A program made the translations under genes and the position numbers. A stretch of DNA of 40,068 nucleotides from Burkholderiales bacterium (GTDB taxonomy: Bacteria; Pseudomonadota; Gammaproteobacteria; Burkholderiales; JAHFRG01), in NCBI GenBank assembly GCA_035543335.1, contig DASZZH010000010.1:1-40068 (forward strand), given 5' to 3'. Positions 32,987 through 40,068 of this stretch are shown in pieces. Positions within the stretch are counted from its first letter, which is position 1. Each line of letters starts with the position of its first letter. The notes beneath the pieces are model-generated. The model had not been told where the DNA came from and ran no database searches. It worked only from the letters and a program-made list of their open reading frames with translations.

Positions 32987-33931
32987 TCATAACTGATAAT
33001 CTGAACCCTTGGCTTCGCTCATTGCTGCTTCCACCGCCTTGCGCGTGAGCTGCGGCGCGAAGAGTTCGATGAAGTCGTAGACGTAGCCGCGCAGATACAC
33101 GCCGCGGCGGATGCCAATGCGCGTGGTGCTCGATTCAAACAAATGGCTCGCGTCAATGGCGCGCAAATTCTCGTCGCGCTCCGGATCAAACGCCATTTTC
33201 GCGAGTATTCCCACGCCCAATCCCAGCTCCACGTAGGTTTTGATCACGTCCGAGTCTATCGCGGTCAGCACCACATTGGGCGTGAGTCTTCTTGCGGCGA
33301 AAGCGCGGTTGATTTTTGAACGTCCGGTAAACGCGAAGTCGTAGGTGATGATGGGATATTTCGCCACGTTTTCGAGCGTGAGGGTGCGTTCATTCAAAAG
33401 TGGGTGTTTCGGCGGCGTAACCACGCAGCGGTTCCACTGGTAGCAGGGGAGCATCACCAGGTCTTGAAACAGTTCAATCGCTTCGGTGGCGATGGCGATG
33501 TCGGCCTCGCCCGAGACCACCTGCTGCGAAATTTGCGTCGGATTGCCCTGATGCAATGAAAGCTTTACTTTGGGGTACATCGCGGTGAATTTGCGCACCG
33601 TGGACGGCAGCGCATAACGCGCCTGGGTGTGGGTGGTGGCAATGGTGAGGCTGCCGGTCGCCTCATTGGTGAATTCCTCTCCGACGCGCTTCAAGTTATC
33701 GGTTTCCTGCAAGATGCGCTGCGCGATGGAGTAGATTACCTTGCCCGGCTGGGTCACTTCAACCAAGCGCTTGCCGTTGCGCACGAAAATCTGCACGCCG
33801 AGCTCTTCTTCCAAAAGCCGGATTTGCTTGCTGATGCCGGGCTGCGAAGTGTGCAGTTTTTCCGCCGCTTCGGAGACATTAAGGCCTTGGCGCACGACTT
33901 CGCACAAGTAGCGCAGTTGCTGCAGCTTCAT
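32987..33931 (-). CDS. cysB: LysR-type regulator CysB
   Basis: 314 residues. N-terminal winged helix MKLQQLRYLCEVVRQGLNVS then LHTSQPGISKQIRLLEEELG (recognition helix about 20-40), the CysB-specific EEFTNEATGSLTIATTHTQARY (about 84-105; Thr residues bind sulfate/acetylserine) and GLGVGILAKMAFDPERD. It activates sulfate assimilation genes when sulfur is limiting, responding to N-acetylserine. It stands divergent to tauE-cysIHDN, which is the expected target; two palindromes lie between them. Confidence 0.93.
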   Translation of the reverse strand: MKLQQLRYLCEVVRQGLNVSEAAEKLHTSQPGISKQIRLLEEELGVQIFVRNGKRLVEVTQPGKVIYSIAQRILQETDNLKRVGEEFTNEATGSLTIATTHTQARYALPSTVRKFTAMYPKVKLSLHQGNPTQISQQVVSGEADIAIATEAIELFQDLVMLPCYQWNRCVVTPPKHPLLNERTLTLENVAKYPIITYDFAFTGRSKINRAFAARRLTPNVVLTAIDSDVIKTYVELGLGVGILAKMAFDPERDENLRAIDASHLFESSTTRIGIRRGVYLRGYVYDFIELFAPQLTRKAVEAAMSEAKGSDYQL

Positions 33932-33949
33932 ACCTTGCTGCCTTTACAA

Positions 33950-33985
33950 ATAACCCTAGGTTATAACATCCTAACATAATGTTAT
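33950..33985 (+). promoter_or_regulatory. Candidate CysB binding sites
   Basis: ATAACCCTAGGTTAT (33950-33964) is a perfect palindrome with arms ATAACC/GGTTAT, and ATAAC (33963-33967) with GTTAT (33981-33985) is a second, wider one. They lie between divergent cysB and the sulfate operon, just upstream of the putative -35 of the latter, an activating position. Assignment to CysB is inference from position and dyad form. Confidence 0.45.
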
Positions 33986-33986
33986 T

Positions 33987-34014
33987 TTGAAATATATATA
34001 GAGACTGATACGAT
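33987..34014 (+). promoter_or_regulatory. Putative promoter of tauE-cysIHDN
   Basis: -35 TTGAAA (33987-33992) and -10 TACGAT (34009-34014) with a 16-nt spacer. The weak -10 fits an activator-dependent promoter; the palindromes upstream would hold the activator. Confidence 0.4.
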
Positions 34015-34068
34015 GCTTTTTCCGGCCGTTCCTGGTAACCGGCGGCAATTGCTAACAACTAGAAAACT

Positions 34069-34842
34069 ATGGATTTTTTATATACGATTTCAGGCTTTGT
34101 GGTCGGCTTCATCGTCGGGCTCACCGGTGTGGGCGGGGGCTCCTTGATGACGCCACTGCTGGTGCTGTTCTTCGGCATTGCGCCGGCTACTGCTGTCGGC
34201 ACGGATTTGCTTTATGCCGCCATCACCAAGATGGGCGGCGTCTGGGTGCACGGCCGACGCAGCAACGTGGACTGGAAAATCGTGGGACTGCTCGCCTTGG
34301 GCAGCCTGCCGGCGTCGCTGATTACGGTCTGGGCATTAAAAAGTTATGCAGTAGAGACGACACACTTTAATTCCCTGATTACCACCACCCTGGGCGTGGC
34401 GCTGATACTTACCGCGCTGGTGCTGATTTTCCGCGAGCGGCTGCAGAAATTCGTGAAGCACCATGTCGGCGAACTCTGGCACGAGCGCCATCCGCTTCCG
34501 GCCACCATCGTTACCGGTTTAGTCCTTGGAGTTTTGGTGACGATTTCTTCGGTCGGCGCGGGCGCGCTGGGCGTGGCGGCGCTGACTTTCCTCTACCCGC
34601 GGCTGCCGGCGGTGAAAATCGTCGGCACCGACATCGCCCACGCGGTGCCGTTGACGGCGGTGGCGGGGCTTGGGCACATGACATTGGGCACGGTGGATTT
34701 GATCTTGCTGGGAAGCCTGTTACTGGGTTCGCTGCCGGGAATTTATCTCGGGAGTCACATGAGCGTGAGAATTCCGGAACGGGTGTTGCGGCAGATTCTC
34801 GCCAGCATGCTGGTGCTGATCGGCGGCAAGCTGGTGTGGTGA
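34069..34842 (+). CDS. TauE/SafE-family sulfite/anion permease
   Basis: 257 residues, eight hydrophobic segments. The conserved opening GFVVGFIVGLTGVGGGSLMTPLL (about 8-30) is the TauE/SafE hallmark, repeated in the second half as VLGVLVTISSVGAGALGVAAL (about 155-175). These proteins move sulfite, sulfonates or related anions, and members in cys operons may act on sulfate. As the first gene of the sulfate operon, 30 nt before cysI, it is likely a sulfate importer or sulfite exporter for the pathway. No other sulfate transporter is in the window. Confidence 0.85.
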   Translation: MDFLYTISGFVVGFIVGLTGVGGGSLMTPLLVLFFGIAPATAVGTDLLYAAITKMGGVWVHGRRSNVDWKIVGLLALGSLPASLITVWALKSYAVETTHFNSLITTTLGVALILTALVLIFRERLQKFVKHHVGELWHERHPLPATIVTGLVLGVLVTISSVGAGALGVAALTFLYPRLPAVKIVGTDIAHAVPLTAVAGLGHMTLGTVDLILLGSLLLGSLPGIYLGSHMSVRIPERVLRQILASMLVLIGGKLVW

Positions 34843-34871
34843 AGATTTGAATCCTTTGAGGAGTCACGACG

Positions 34872-36971
34872 ATGAGCCAACTTAATAATCTGGCAAATCC
34901 GGAGGAGATTGAAAGCTACGAGCAGGCAGTCGAGAGTTTCCTGGGGCTGCAAATTGATGCTGACCGTTTCACCGCGACGCGTCTGCAAATGGGCGTGTAC
35001 GGCCAGCGCCAGGAAGGCGTCAACATGGTGCGCATCAAGATTCCCGGCGGCCGCCTGCTTTCCTCTCAGTTGAACGCCATCGCCGATATGCTGGAAAAAT
35101 ATTCACAGCACGACGTGGTGCACATCACCACGCGCCAGGACATCCAGATGCACTACGTGCCGCTGCAGCACACGCCAGCGGTACTGCGTTATCTCGCCGG
35201 TGCGGGGCTGACCACGCGCGAGGCCTGCGGCAACACCATCCGCAACGTCACCGCCTGCCCGATGGCGGGAATCTGCCCGCGCGAGCATACCGATGTGACC
35301 AAACATCTGGACGGCGCCGTGCAGCATTTCCTGCGTAATCCGCTCAACCAGCAGCTGCCGCGCAAATTCAAAATCAGCTTCTCCGGCTGCGAGGCCGATT
35401 GCGCACAAGGCATGCTGCATTGCATGGGCATTGTCGCGGTGAAGAAAGGCGACCGTTTCGGCTTCAAGGTGCTGGCGGGCGGCGGGCTTGGCCACAAGCC
35501 GCACGAAGCCATCGTGGTCGAGGAATTCATCGAAGAAAAGGATTTGCTGCACACGATGGAAGCCATCGTGACGTTGCACAACAAATATTCCGACCGCGTC
35601 AAGCGCGCCAAATCGCGCATCAAGTTTCTGGTGGACCGCTTCGGCGCGGACGGCTTCCGCGAGAAATACCGCGAGGAGCTGGCGCGCATCAAGGAAGCGC
35701 TGGCCGACCAGCCTTATCCCAAGGGCGAATGGAAAACCGGCGGTGAAGGCGAAATCTGCGGACAAGGCGCACCGCGCCACGTGGTACCGCAAAAGCAACC
35801 CGGGCTTTTCGTGCTGCCAATCAGCACGCCGATTGGGAACCTGAACGCGACGCAGTTGCGAGGGCTGGCCAAGGTGCTGCAGGAGCATGGTTTGGATGAA
35901 ATTCGCACCACCCAGGATCAGAACCTGATGGTGGTAAACGTGCCCGAAGCGAAACTGAATTCACTGCGTCAGGCGATTGCAGCGCTCGGACTGCGTGAGC
36001 CGGAGGCCGGCGACAACGTGGTGGCCTGCCCCGGCACCTCAACTTGCCGCCTGGGCATTACCTCTTCGACTTTCCTAGGCCCCAAGCTCTATAGCGCCGT
36101 CGGCGGCGATTTGCGCATCCGCGTCTCGGGCTGCCACAACGGCTGCGCCCAGCCTGAGATGGGAGATATTGGCATTTACGGCGAGGGCAGGCGCATGCAT
36201 GGCAAGCTCATTCCTCATTACCAGACATATTTCGGCGGCAATGGTCTCGCCGGCGGAGGGCTCGCGATCAAGGGACCTTCTGTTCCTGCGGCGCGCGTGC
36301 TAACGGCGCTCGAGCGGGTGCGGCTTGCTTTCGACAAGGATCATCTGCCGAAAGAAAGCTTTTTCTACTGGACGCGCCGCCGCGGCATAGAGTATTTCAA
36401 CGAGCTGCTTGCCGATTTGGTGCAGGTGCCGGAAACGGAGGTCGGATCGGTGTTGCGCGACCATGGCGATAATCAGGACTTCAAGGTGCTCCAACTGGGT
36501 GGCGGGGAATGCGCCGGCGCTACACAAATGCTGGTCGGCTCGAACTTCTTTGAGGCGGCGCATGAGCGCGGCTACCGCAATGCACTGGTGTTCCAGCGCA
36601 AGTATGGCGAGGCGGTGAAATGCGCCGAAGCGATTGCCCGCTTGATCGGGCAGGGCGTGGTGCACCTGCTGGGCGGCAACAACAAGCAGGAGAACCTTGC
36701 CGATCTCGGCGCCGAACTCGTTGGCCTGTTGTCGGACCAGCCCGAACTGGGCGAGCAACTGGCGGAGTTTGGTGCTGCGTTTGCACGCGATTCCGAGAAG
36801 TGGACGGACAAAGAACTCAACCCCTTGTTCGCTAAGCTGGATAGCTGGACGGTGGATGTCGCCGAATTGTGTGTCAGCCGCGACCGCCAGCTCGATCTTT
36901 CAGGCGCGCTGCCGACCCCGCTGGCGGCGCAGAAAGTAATTCCCACCGCGGCGCAGGCAGCCGCGGCCTGA
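34872..36971 (+). CDS. cysI: Siroheme sulfite reductase (hemoprotein), extended form
   Basis: 699 residues; usual CysI is about 550-570. It reduces sulfite to sulfide. Two ferrodoxin-like/siroheme repeat halves: N-half HITTRQDIQMHYVPL, IRNVTACPMAGICPREH, SGCEADC; C-half with the cluster ligands CPGTSTC (about 381-387) and SGCHNGCAQPE (about 415-425) giving C-x5-C...C-x3-C. After about residue 525 an additional ~170-residue helical region begins (VLQLGGGECAGATQMLV, AEAIARLIGQGVVHLLGGN, ELGEQLAEFGAAFARDSEKW) that is not part of the catalytic core. No CysJ flavoprotein is present, so ferredoxin is the likely donor. GAGGAG precedes the start; cysH follows 2 nt after the stop. Confidence 0.9.
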   Translation: MSQLNNLANPEEIESYEQAVESFLGLQIDADRFTATRLQMGVYGQRQEGVNMVRIKIPGGRLLSSQLNAIADMLEKYSQHDVVHITTRQDIQMHYVPLQHTPAVLRYLAGAGLTTREACGNTIRNVTACPMAGICPREHTDVTKHLDGAVQHFLRNPLNQQLPRKFKISFSGCEADCAQGMLHCMGIVAVKKGDRFGFKVLAGGGLGHKPHEAIVVEEFIEEKDLLHTMEAIVTLHNKYSDRVKRAKSRIKFLVDRFGADGFREKYREELARIKEALADQPYPKGEWKTGGEGEICGQGAPRHVVPQKQPGLFVLPISTPIGNLNATQLRGLAKVLQEHGLDEIRTTQDQNLMVVNVPEAKLNSLRQAIAALGLREPEAGDNVVACPGTSTCRLGITSSTFLGPKLYSAVGGDLRIRVSGCHNGCAQPEMGDIGIYGEGRRMHGKLIPHYQTYFGGNGLAGGGLAIKGPSVPAARVLTALERVRLAFDKDHLPKESFFYWTRRRGIEYFNELLADLVQVPETEVGSVLRDHGDNQDFKVLQLGGGECAGATQMLVGSNFFEAAHERGYRNALVFQRKYGEAVKCAEAIARLIGQGVVHLLGGNNKQENLADLGAELVGLLSDQPELGEQLAEFGAAFARDSEKWTDKELNPLFAKLDSWTVDVAELCVSRDRQLDLSGALPTPLAAQKVIPTAAQAAAA

Positions 36972-36973
36972 CC

Positions 36974-37705
36974 ATGATTACCCGCAACGATCCGCAGCTC
37001 TCTGTTGAAGCGAGAGCGGTTCCGGAGCGCAAAGCTGAAAGCGTAAAGGCGCTGCTCTCGAAAATCGAGAAAGACTTTGCACCGGCCACTTTCGCCAGCA
37101 GCTTTGGCGCTGAGGACATGGTGCTGCTTGATCTCATCGTGCGCTTCGCCCCCGGAATTGAAATCTTCACCCTGGATACCGGCCGTTTGCCTGAAGAGAC
37201 TTATGCGCTCATGAATAAAATCGCTGAACGCTATGGTGTGAAGGTGCGCGTGTATTTTCCGCAGGCTAAGGCGGTGGAACAATATGTGCAGCAGCACGGG
37301 CCGAACGCGTTTTATGAAAGCGTGGAACTGCGCAAGGCCTGCTGCCATATGCGCAAGGTGGAACCGCTCAAGCGCACGCTTGTTGGCAAGAAAGCCTGGG
37401 TCACCGGAATGCGCCGCGGGCAATCGGTGACGCGCGGCGTCACTCCCGAATCCGAATTCGACAAGGATCACGGGTTGCATAAATTCAATCCGCTTTACGA
37501 CTGGACCGAAAAAGAAGTGTGGGCTTATATCCGTGCCAACAACGTGCCTTACAATGCGCTGCATGACAAGGGTTACGCCAGCATCGGCTGCGCGCCTTGC
37601 ACACGCGCCATTACGCCGGGCGAGGACATCCGCGCCGGCCGCTGGTGGTGGGAGGATGCCAAAAACAAGGAATGCGGGTTGCACCGCAAAAGCGAGGCGG
37701 TATGA
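36974..37705 (+). CDS. cysH: Adenylylsulfate (APS) reductase, iron-sulfur type
   Basis: 243 residues from ATG 36974. SFGAEDMVLLDLI near the N-terminus is the PAPS-reductase family P-loop-like motif. Cysteines KACCHMRKVEPL (about 118-119) and GCAPCTR (about 203-206) form the CC...CxxC ligand set of a [4Fe-4S] cluster, marking an APS rather than PAPS reductase; the C-terminal KECGLH holds the catalytic Cys. This agrees with the absence of an APS kinase (cysC) here. Product: sulfite and AMP. It begins 2 nt after cysI and overlaps cysD by 4 nt. Confidence 0.93.
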   Translation: MITRNDPQLSVEARAVPERKAESVKALLSKIEKDFAPATFASSFGAEDMVLLDLIVRFAPGIEIFTLDTGRLPEETYALMNKIAERYGVKVRVYFPQAKAVEQYVQQHGPNAFYESVELRKACCHMRKVEPLKRTLVGKKAWVTGMRRGQSVTRGVTPESEFDKDHGLHKFNPLYDWTEKEVWAYIRANNVPYNALHDKGYASIGCAPCTRAITPGEDIRAGRWWWEDAKNKECGLHRKSEAV

Positions 37706-38655
37706 GCGGGCAGACGGCACTGCGCAAACGGAAACTTTCTGGTGCGGAAGAGCGCTTGCATCATCTCAGCCATCTTGAGGTGCTGGAAAGCGAATCCATC
37801 CACATCCTGCGCGAAGTCGCGGCGGAATGCAAAAATCCGGCGCTGCTTTTTTCCGGCGGCAAGGATTCCATCGTGCTGCTGCGCCTCGCGGAGAAAGCCT
37901 TCCGCCCCGCGCACTTCCCCTTCCCGTTGCTGCACATTGACACGGGGCACAATTTCCCCGAGGTGATTGCCTTCCGCGACCATCGCGTGGAGCAGCTGGG
38001 CGAGCGGCTGATCGTGGGCTCGGTCGAGGAATCGATGCGCATGGGACGGGTGGTGCTGAAAAGCGAAACCCAAAGCCGCAATGCCTCCCAGTCGGTGACT
38101 TTGCTCGACACCATTGCCGAGCATGGGTTTGATGCCTGCATCGGTGGCGCGCGGCGCGACGAGGAAAAAGCGCGCGCGAAAGAACGGATTTTTTCCTTCC
38201 GCGACGAATTCGGGCAATGGGATCCGAAAAACCAGCGCCCCGAGCTGTGGGATCTCTATAACACCAGGGTTCATCCCGGCGAGCATATACGGGTGTTCCC
38301 CATCAGCAACTGGACTGAGCTCGATGTGTGGCAGTACATTTTGCAGGAGCGGCTGGAAATTCCGATAATTTACCGAGCGCACCGGCGGGCGGTGATCCGC
38401 CGCGGCAGCGGCCTGCTGCCGGTCACCTACCTGGTGCAGCCGCAGCCGGGTGAGAAAACGGAAAACATCATGGTGCGCTTCCGCACCGTGGGTGACATGA
38501 CCTGCACCTGCCCGGTAGAGTCCGATGCGGTGACGGTGGAACAAATCATCGCCGAGACCGCCGCCACCCGTATCACCGAGCGCGGCGCAACGCGCATGGA
38601 TGACCAGACCTCCGAAGCCTCGATGGAGCTCAGAAAGAAAGAAGGTTATTTCTGA
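37702..38655 (+). CDS. cysD: Sulfate adenylyltransferase subunit 2
   Basis: 317 residues from ATG 37702 (overlap ATGA with cysH). It makes APS from ATP and sulfate. ATP-binding LLFSGGKDSIVLLRLAEKAF (about 48-67), HIDTGHNFPEVI, then CIGGARRDEEKARAKERIFSFRD (about 148-170) and FPISNWTELDVWQYI are diagnostic. Works as a heterodimer with CysN, whose ATG overlaps its stop (TGATG). Confidence 0.96.
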   Translation: MSGQTALRKRKLSGAEERLHHLSHLEVLESESIHILREVAAECKNPALLFSGGKDSIVLLRLAEKAFRPAHFPFPLLHIDTGHNFPEVIAFRDHRVEQLGERLIVGSVEESMRMGRVVLKSETQSRNASQSVTLLDTIAEHGFDACIGGARRDEEKARAKERIFSFRDEFGQWDPKNQRPELWDLYNTRVHPGEHIRVFPISNWTELDVWQYILQERLEIPIIYRAHRRAVIRRGSGLLPVTYLVQPQPGEKTENIMVRFRTVGDMTCTCPVESDAVTVEQIIAETAATRITERGATRMDDQTSEASMELRKKEGYF

Positions 38656-39938
38656 TGTCGGCCATCGAAAAAATCGCTTTCCCGGACATCGAGCTGTCGC
38701 GCTTCATCACCGCCGGCAGCGTGGATGACGGCAAGAGCACGCTGATCGGCCGGCTGCTCTACGATTCCAAATCCATTTTCGAAGACCAGCTCACGGCGAT
38801 TGAAAAAACCACCCGGCGCAAAGGGCTGGAAGGGGTGGATTTGTCGCTGCTCACCGACGGCCTGCAGGCCGAGCGCGAGCAGGGCATCACGATTGACGTC
38901 GCCTACCGCTATTTCGCCACGCCCAATCGCAAGTTCATTATCGCCGACACGCCCGGCCACGAGCAGTACACCCGCAACATGGTGACCGGCGCCAGCACCG
39001 CGAATCTGGCGGTGGTTCTGATTGATGCGCGCAAGGGCGTGCTTACCCAGTCGCGCCGCCACGCCTACATCGCGTCGCTGGTCGGCATTCCGCATTTGGT
39101 GGTGGCGGTGAACAAAATGGACCTGGTGGGTTATTCGCAGGACGTGTTCAACGTCATCAAGCAGGATTTTTCCGCTTTCGCCGACCGGCTCAACATTCAT
39201 GACATCCATTACATTCCGATATCGGCACTGCATGGCGACATGGTGGTGGAGCGTGGCGATAATTTGCAATGGTACGAGGGCAAGCCGATGCTGGAACTGC
39301 TGGAAACCGTCGAGATCGCCAGCGACATCAACATCCAGGACTTCCGCTTCCCGGTGCAGTGGGTGTGCCGTCCCGCCGATCCCGCCTATCAGGATTTCCG
39401 CGGCTACATGGGCCGCATCGAGTCCGGCGAAATCCGTGTCGGCGACAAGATCACAGTATTGCCCTCGGGGCTGACCTCCGCGGTGAAGGAAATCGCCACC
39501 TTAAGTGCCAAACATGAGTTGGGGTTTGCGCCGCAGTCCGTCACCCTGCAGATCGAAGATCACATCGACATTTCGCGCGGCGACATGCTGGTGAAAAGCG
39601 ACAACCTGCCGCAGACTACCAGGGAATTCGGCGCCATGCTGTGCTGGCTCTCCGAGCAGCCGTTGGATGTGCACCGCAAATATTTCGTCAAGCACACCAC
39701 CAAGACGGTGAAGGGCTTGGTTTCGCAACTGGATTACCGGGTGGACGTGAATACCCTCGAGCGGGTTGGCGGAATAACGGAACTCAGGATGAACGAAATC
39801 GGGTGTGTCAGATTAAAAGTGCAGCAGCCGCTGATGTGGGACGCGTACGACCGGAATCGCGCCACCGGCAGCTTTATCCTGATCGATGAAGCCACGCAAA
39901 ACACCGTTGCGGCGGGAATGATTATTGAGAGCCTCTAA
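38655..39938 (+). CDS. cysN: Sulfate adenylyltransferase subunit 1 (GTPase)
   Basis: 427 residues. EF-Tu-like GTPase that drives sulfate adenylylation. P-loop GSVDDGKSTLIGRLLYD (about 17-33), G2/G3 EQGITIDVAYRYF and DTPGHEQY (about 98-105), G4 NKMD (about 153). It has beta-barrel domains and no C-terminal APS kinase fusion, which fits the APS-reducing route of the operon. The last codons (GAG AGC CTC TAA) coincide with the start of the divergent hairpin-element copy 4, so the original C-terminus may have been slightly altered. Confidence 0.95.
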   Translation: MSAIEKIAFPDIELSRFITAGSVDDGKSTLIGRLLYDSKSIFEDQLTAIEKTTRRKGLEGVDLSLLTDGLQAEREQGITIDVAYRYFATPNRKFIIADTPGHEQYTRNMVTGASTANLAVVLIDARKGVLTQSRRHAYIASLVGIPHLVVAVNKMDLVGYSQDVFNVIKQDFSAFADRLNIHDIHYIPISALHGDMVVERGDNLQWYEGKPMLELLETVEIASDINIQDFRFPVQWVCRPADPAYQDFRGYMGRIESGEIRVGDKITVLPSGLTSAVKEIATLSAKHELGFAPQSVTLQIEDHIDISRGDMLVKSDNLPQTTREFGAMLCWLSEQPLDVHRKYFVKHTTKTVKGLVSQLDYRVDVNTLERVGGITELRMNEIGCVRLKVQQPLMWDAYDRNRATGSFILIDEATQNTVAAGMIIESL

Positions 39939-40068
39939 CATAATGAAACGGATTTGCGTTGCTGGCCAAAAAGCGATGAATGCGCGACGCGAGGCGTAAC
40001 TCGATGCCGGGACATCGAGTAAGCCGAGCAACAAAGCAGGCGCGCTTTTTGGCCGCAACCCTTGGGGA
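39929..40068 (+). mobile_element. Hairpin element copy 4 (divergent, cut by window end)
   Basis: Starts GAGCCTCTAACATAATGAAAC, a degenerate version of the terminal repeat (GGAGCCTCTGATTAAGTCC), overlapping the cysN stop. Unit one is complete: arms GTTGCTGGCCAAAAAGCG (39958-39975) and CGCTTTTTGGCCGCAAC (40043-40059) pair fully except for the one bulged T, and the apical hairpin ACTCGATG/CATCGAGT (39999-40020) has loop CCGGGA. The arm sequences differ from copies 2 and 3 yet remain complementary. Whether a second unit and right terminal repeat follow lies outside the window. Confidence 0.75.

Noticed and set aside
1-40068. CRISPR arrays, tRNA or rRNA genes
   Set aside because: No regularly spaced direct repeats with unique spacers and no cloverleaf or rRNA sequence were seen on either strand.

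Overview
The window looks like a chromosomal segment of a betaproteobacterium, probably of the Nitrosomonadales type (inference from gene content and order; no rRNA is present). Most of it is GC-rich, densely coded housekeeping DNA: rpsT/murJ divergently arranged, argD-argF-argG, xseB-ispA, folE2, yajQ, mgtE and an assimilatory sulfate operon. The leftmost 2.5 kb is visibly different in composition and is a patchwork of gene fragments and integron-type cassettes. No tRNA, rRNA, CRISPR array, integrase or transposase gene was found.

Layout. 1-2520: C-terminal part of a prepilin-like protein, a fragment of a HlyD-type adaptor, then two gene-cassette units recognisable by attC-like sites (1207-1294 and 2344-2409); the second unit carries three tightly overlapping ORFs. 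2539-8059: a minus-strand czcCBA-type heavy-metal RND efflux operon, flanked on both sides by related short mobile-element relics. 8630-17591: a minus-strand stretch with a DMT permease (C-terminus frameshifted), a STAS-like protein, a rhodanese, a DUF2784 membrane protein, a decayed histone-deacetylase-like gene, a NUDIX hydrolase, and a complete MacAB/DevBCA-like ABC export set (adaptor, ATPase, two FtsX permeases), ending with an EEP-family phosphohydrolase. 17640-24753: a Rieske oxygenase, xseB-ispA (terpenoid precursor), folE2 (folate), an aspartic protease, a glutamine amidotransferase, MgtE and YajQ. 25023-30451: argG, argF, argD and a basic amino-acid decarboxylase. 30737-32887: rpsT, murJ, a small ribbon-helix-helix protein. 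32987-39938: cysB divergent from tauE-cysI-cysH-cysD-cysN, a self-contained sulfate-to-sulfide assimilation block with its presumed regulator.

The most interesting thing in the window is a repeat family that no annotated gene explains. Three complete copies (11880-12373, 18940-19214, 21943-22217) and a fourth, divergent copy running off the right end (from about 39929) share about 19-bp terminal inverted repeats beginning GGAACCTCTGATTAAG. The complete 275-bp copies are built from two diverged versions of one roughly 110-nt hairpin unit placed in opposite orientation. The stems differ in sequence between units and copies but stay base-paired, with a conserved one-base bulge and, in three copies, a CCGGRA apical loop; this is compensatory change seen directly in the sequence. 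The ends of the element also make up gene edges: a stop codon for the ABC ATPase, the Shine-Dalgarno of xseB, the start and N-terminus of the aspartic protease, and the stop of cysN.
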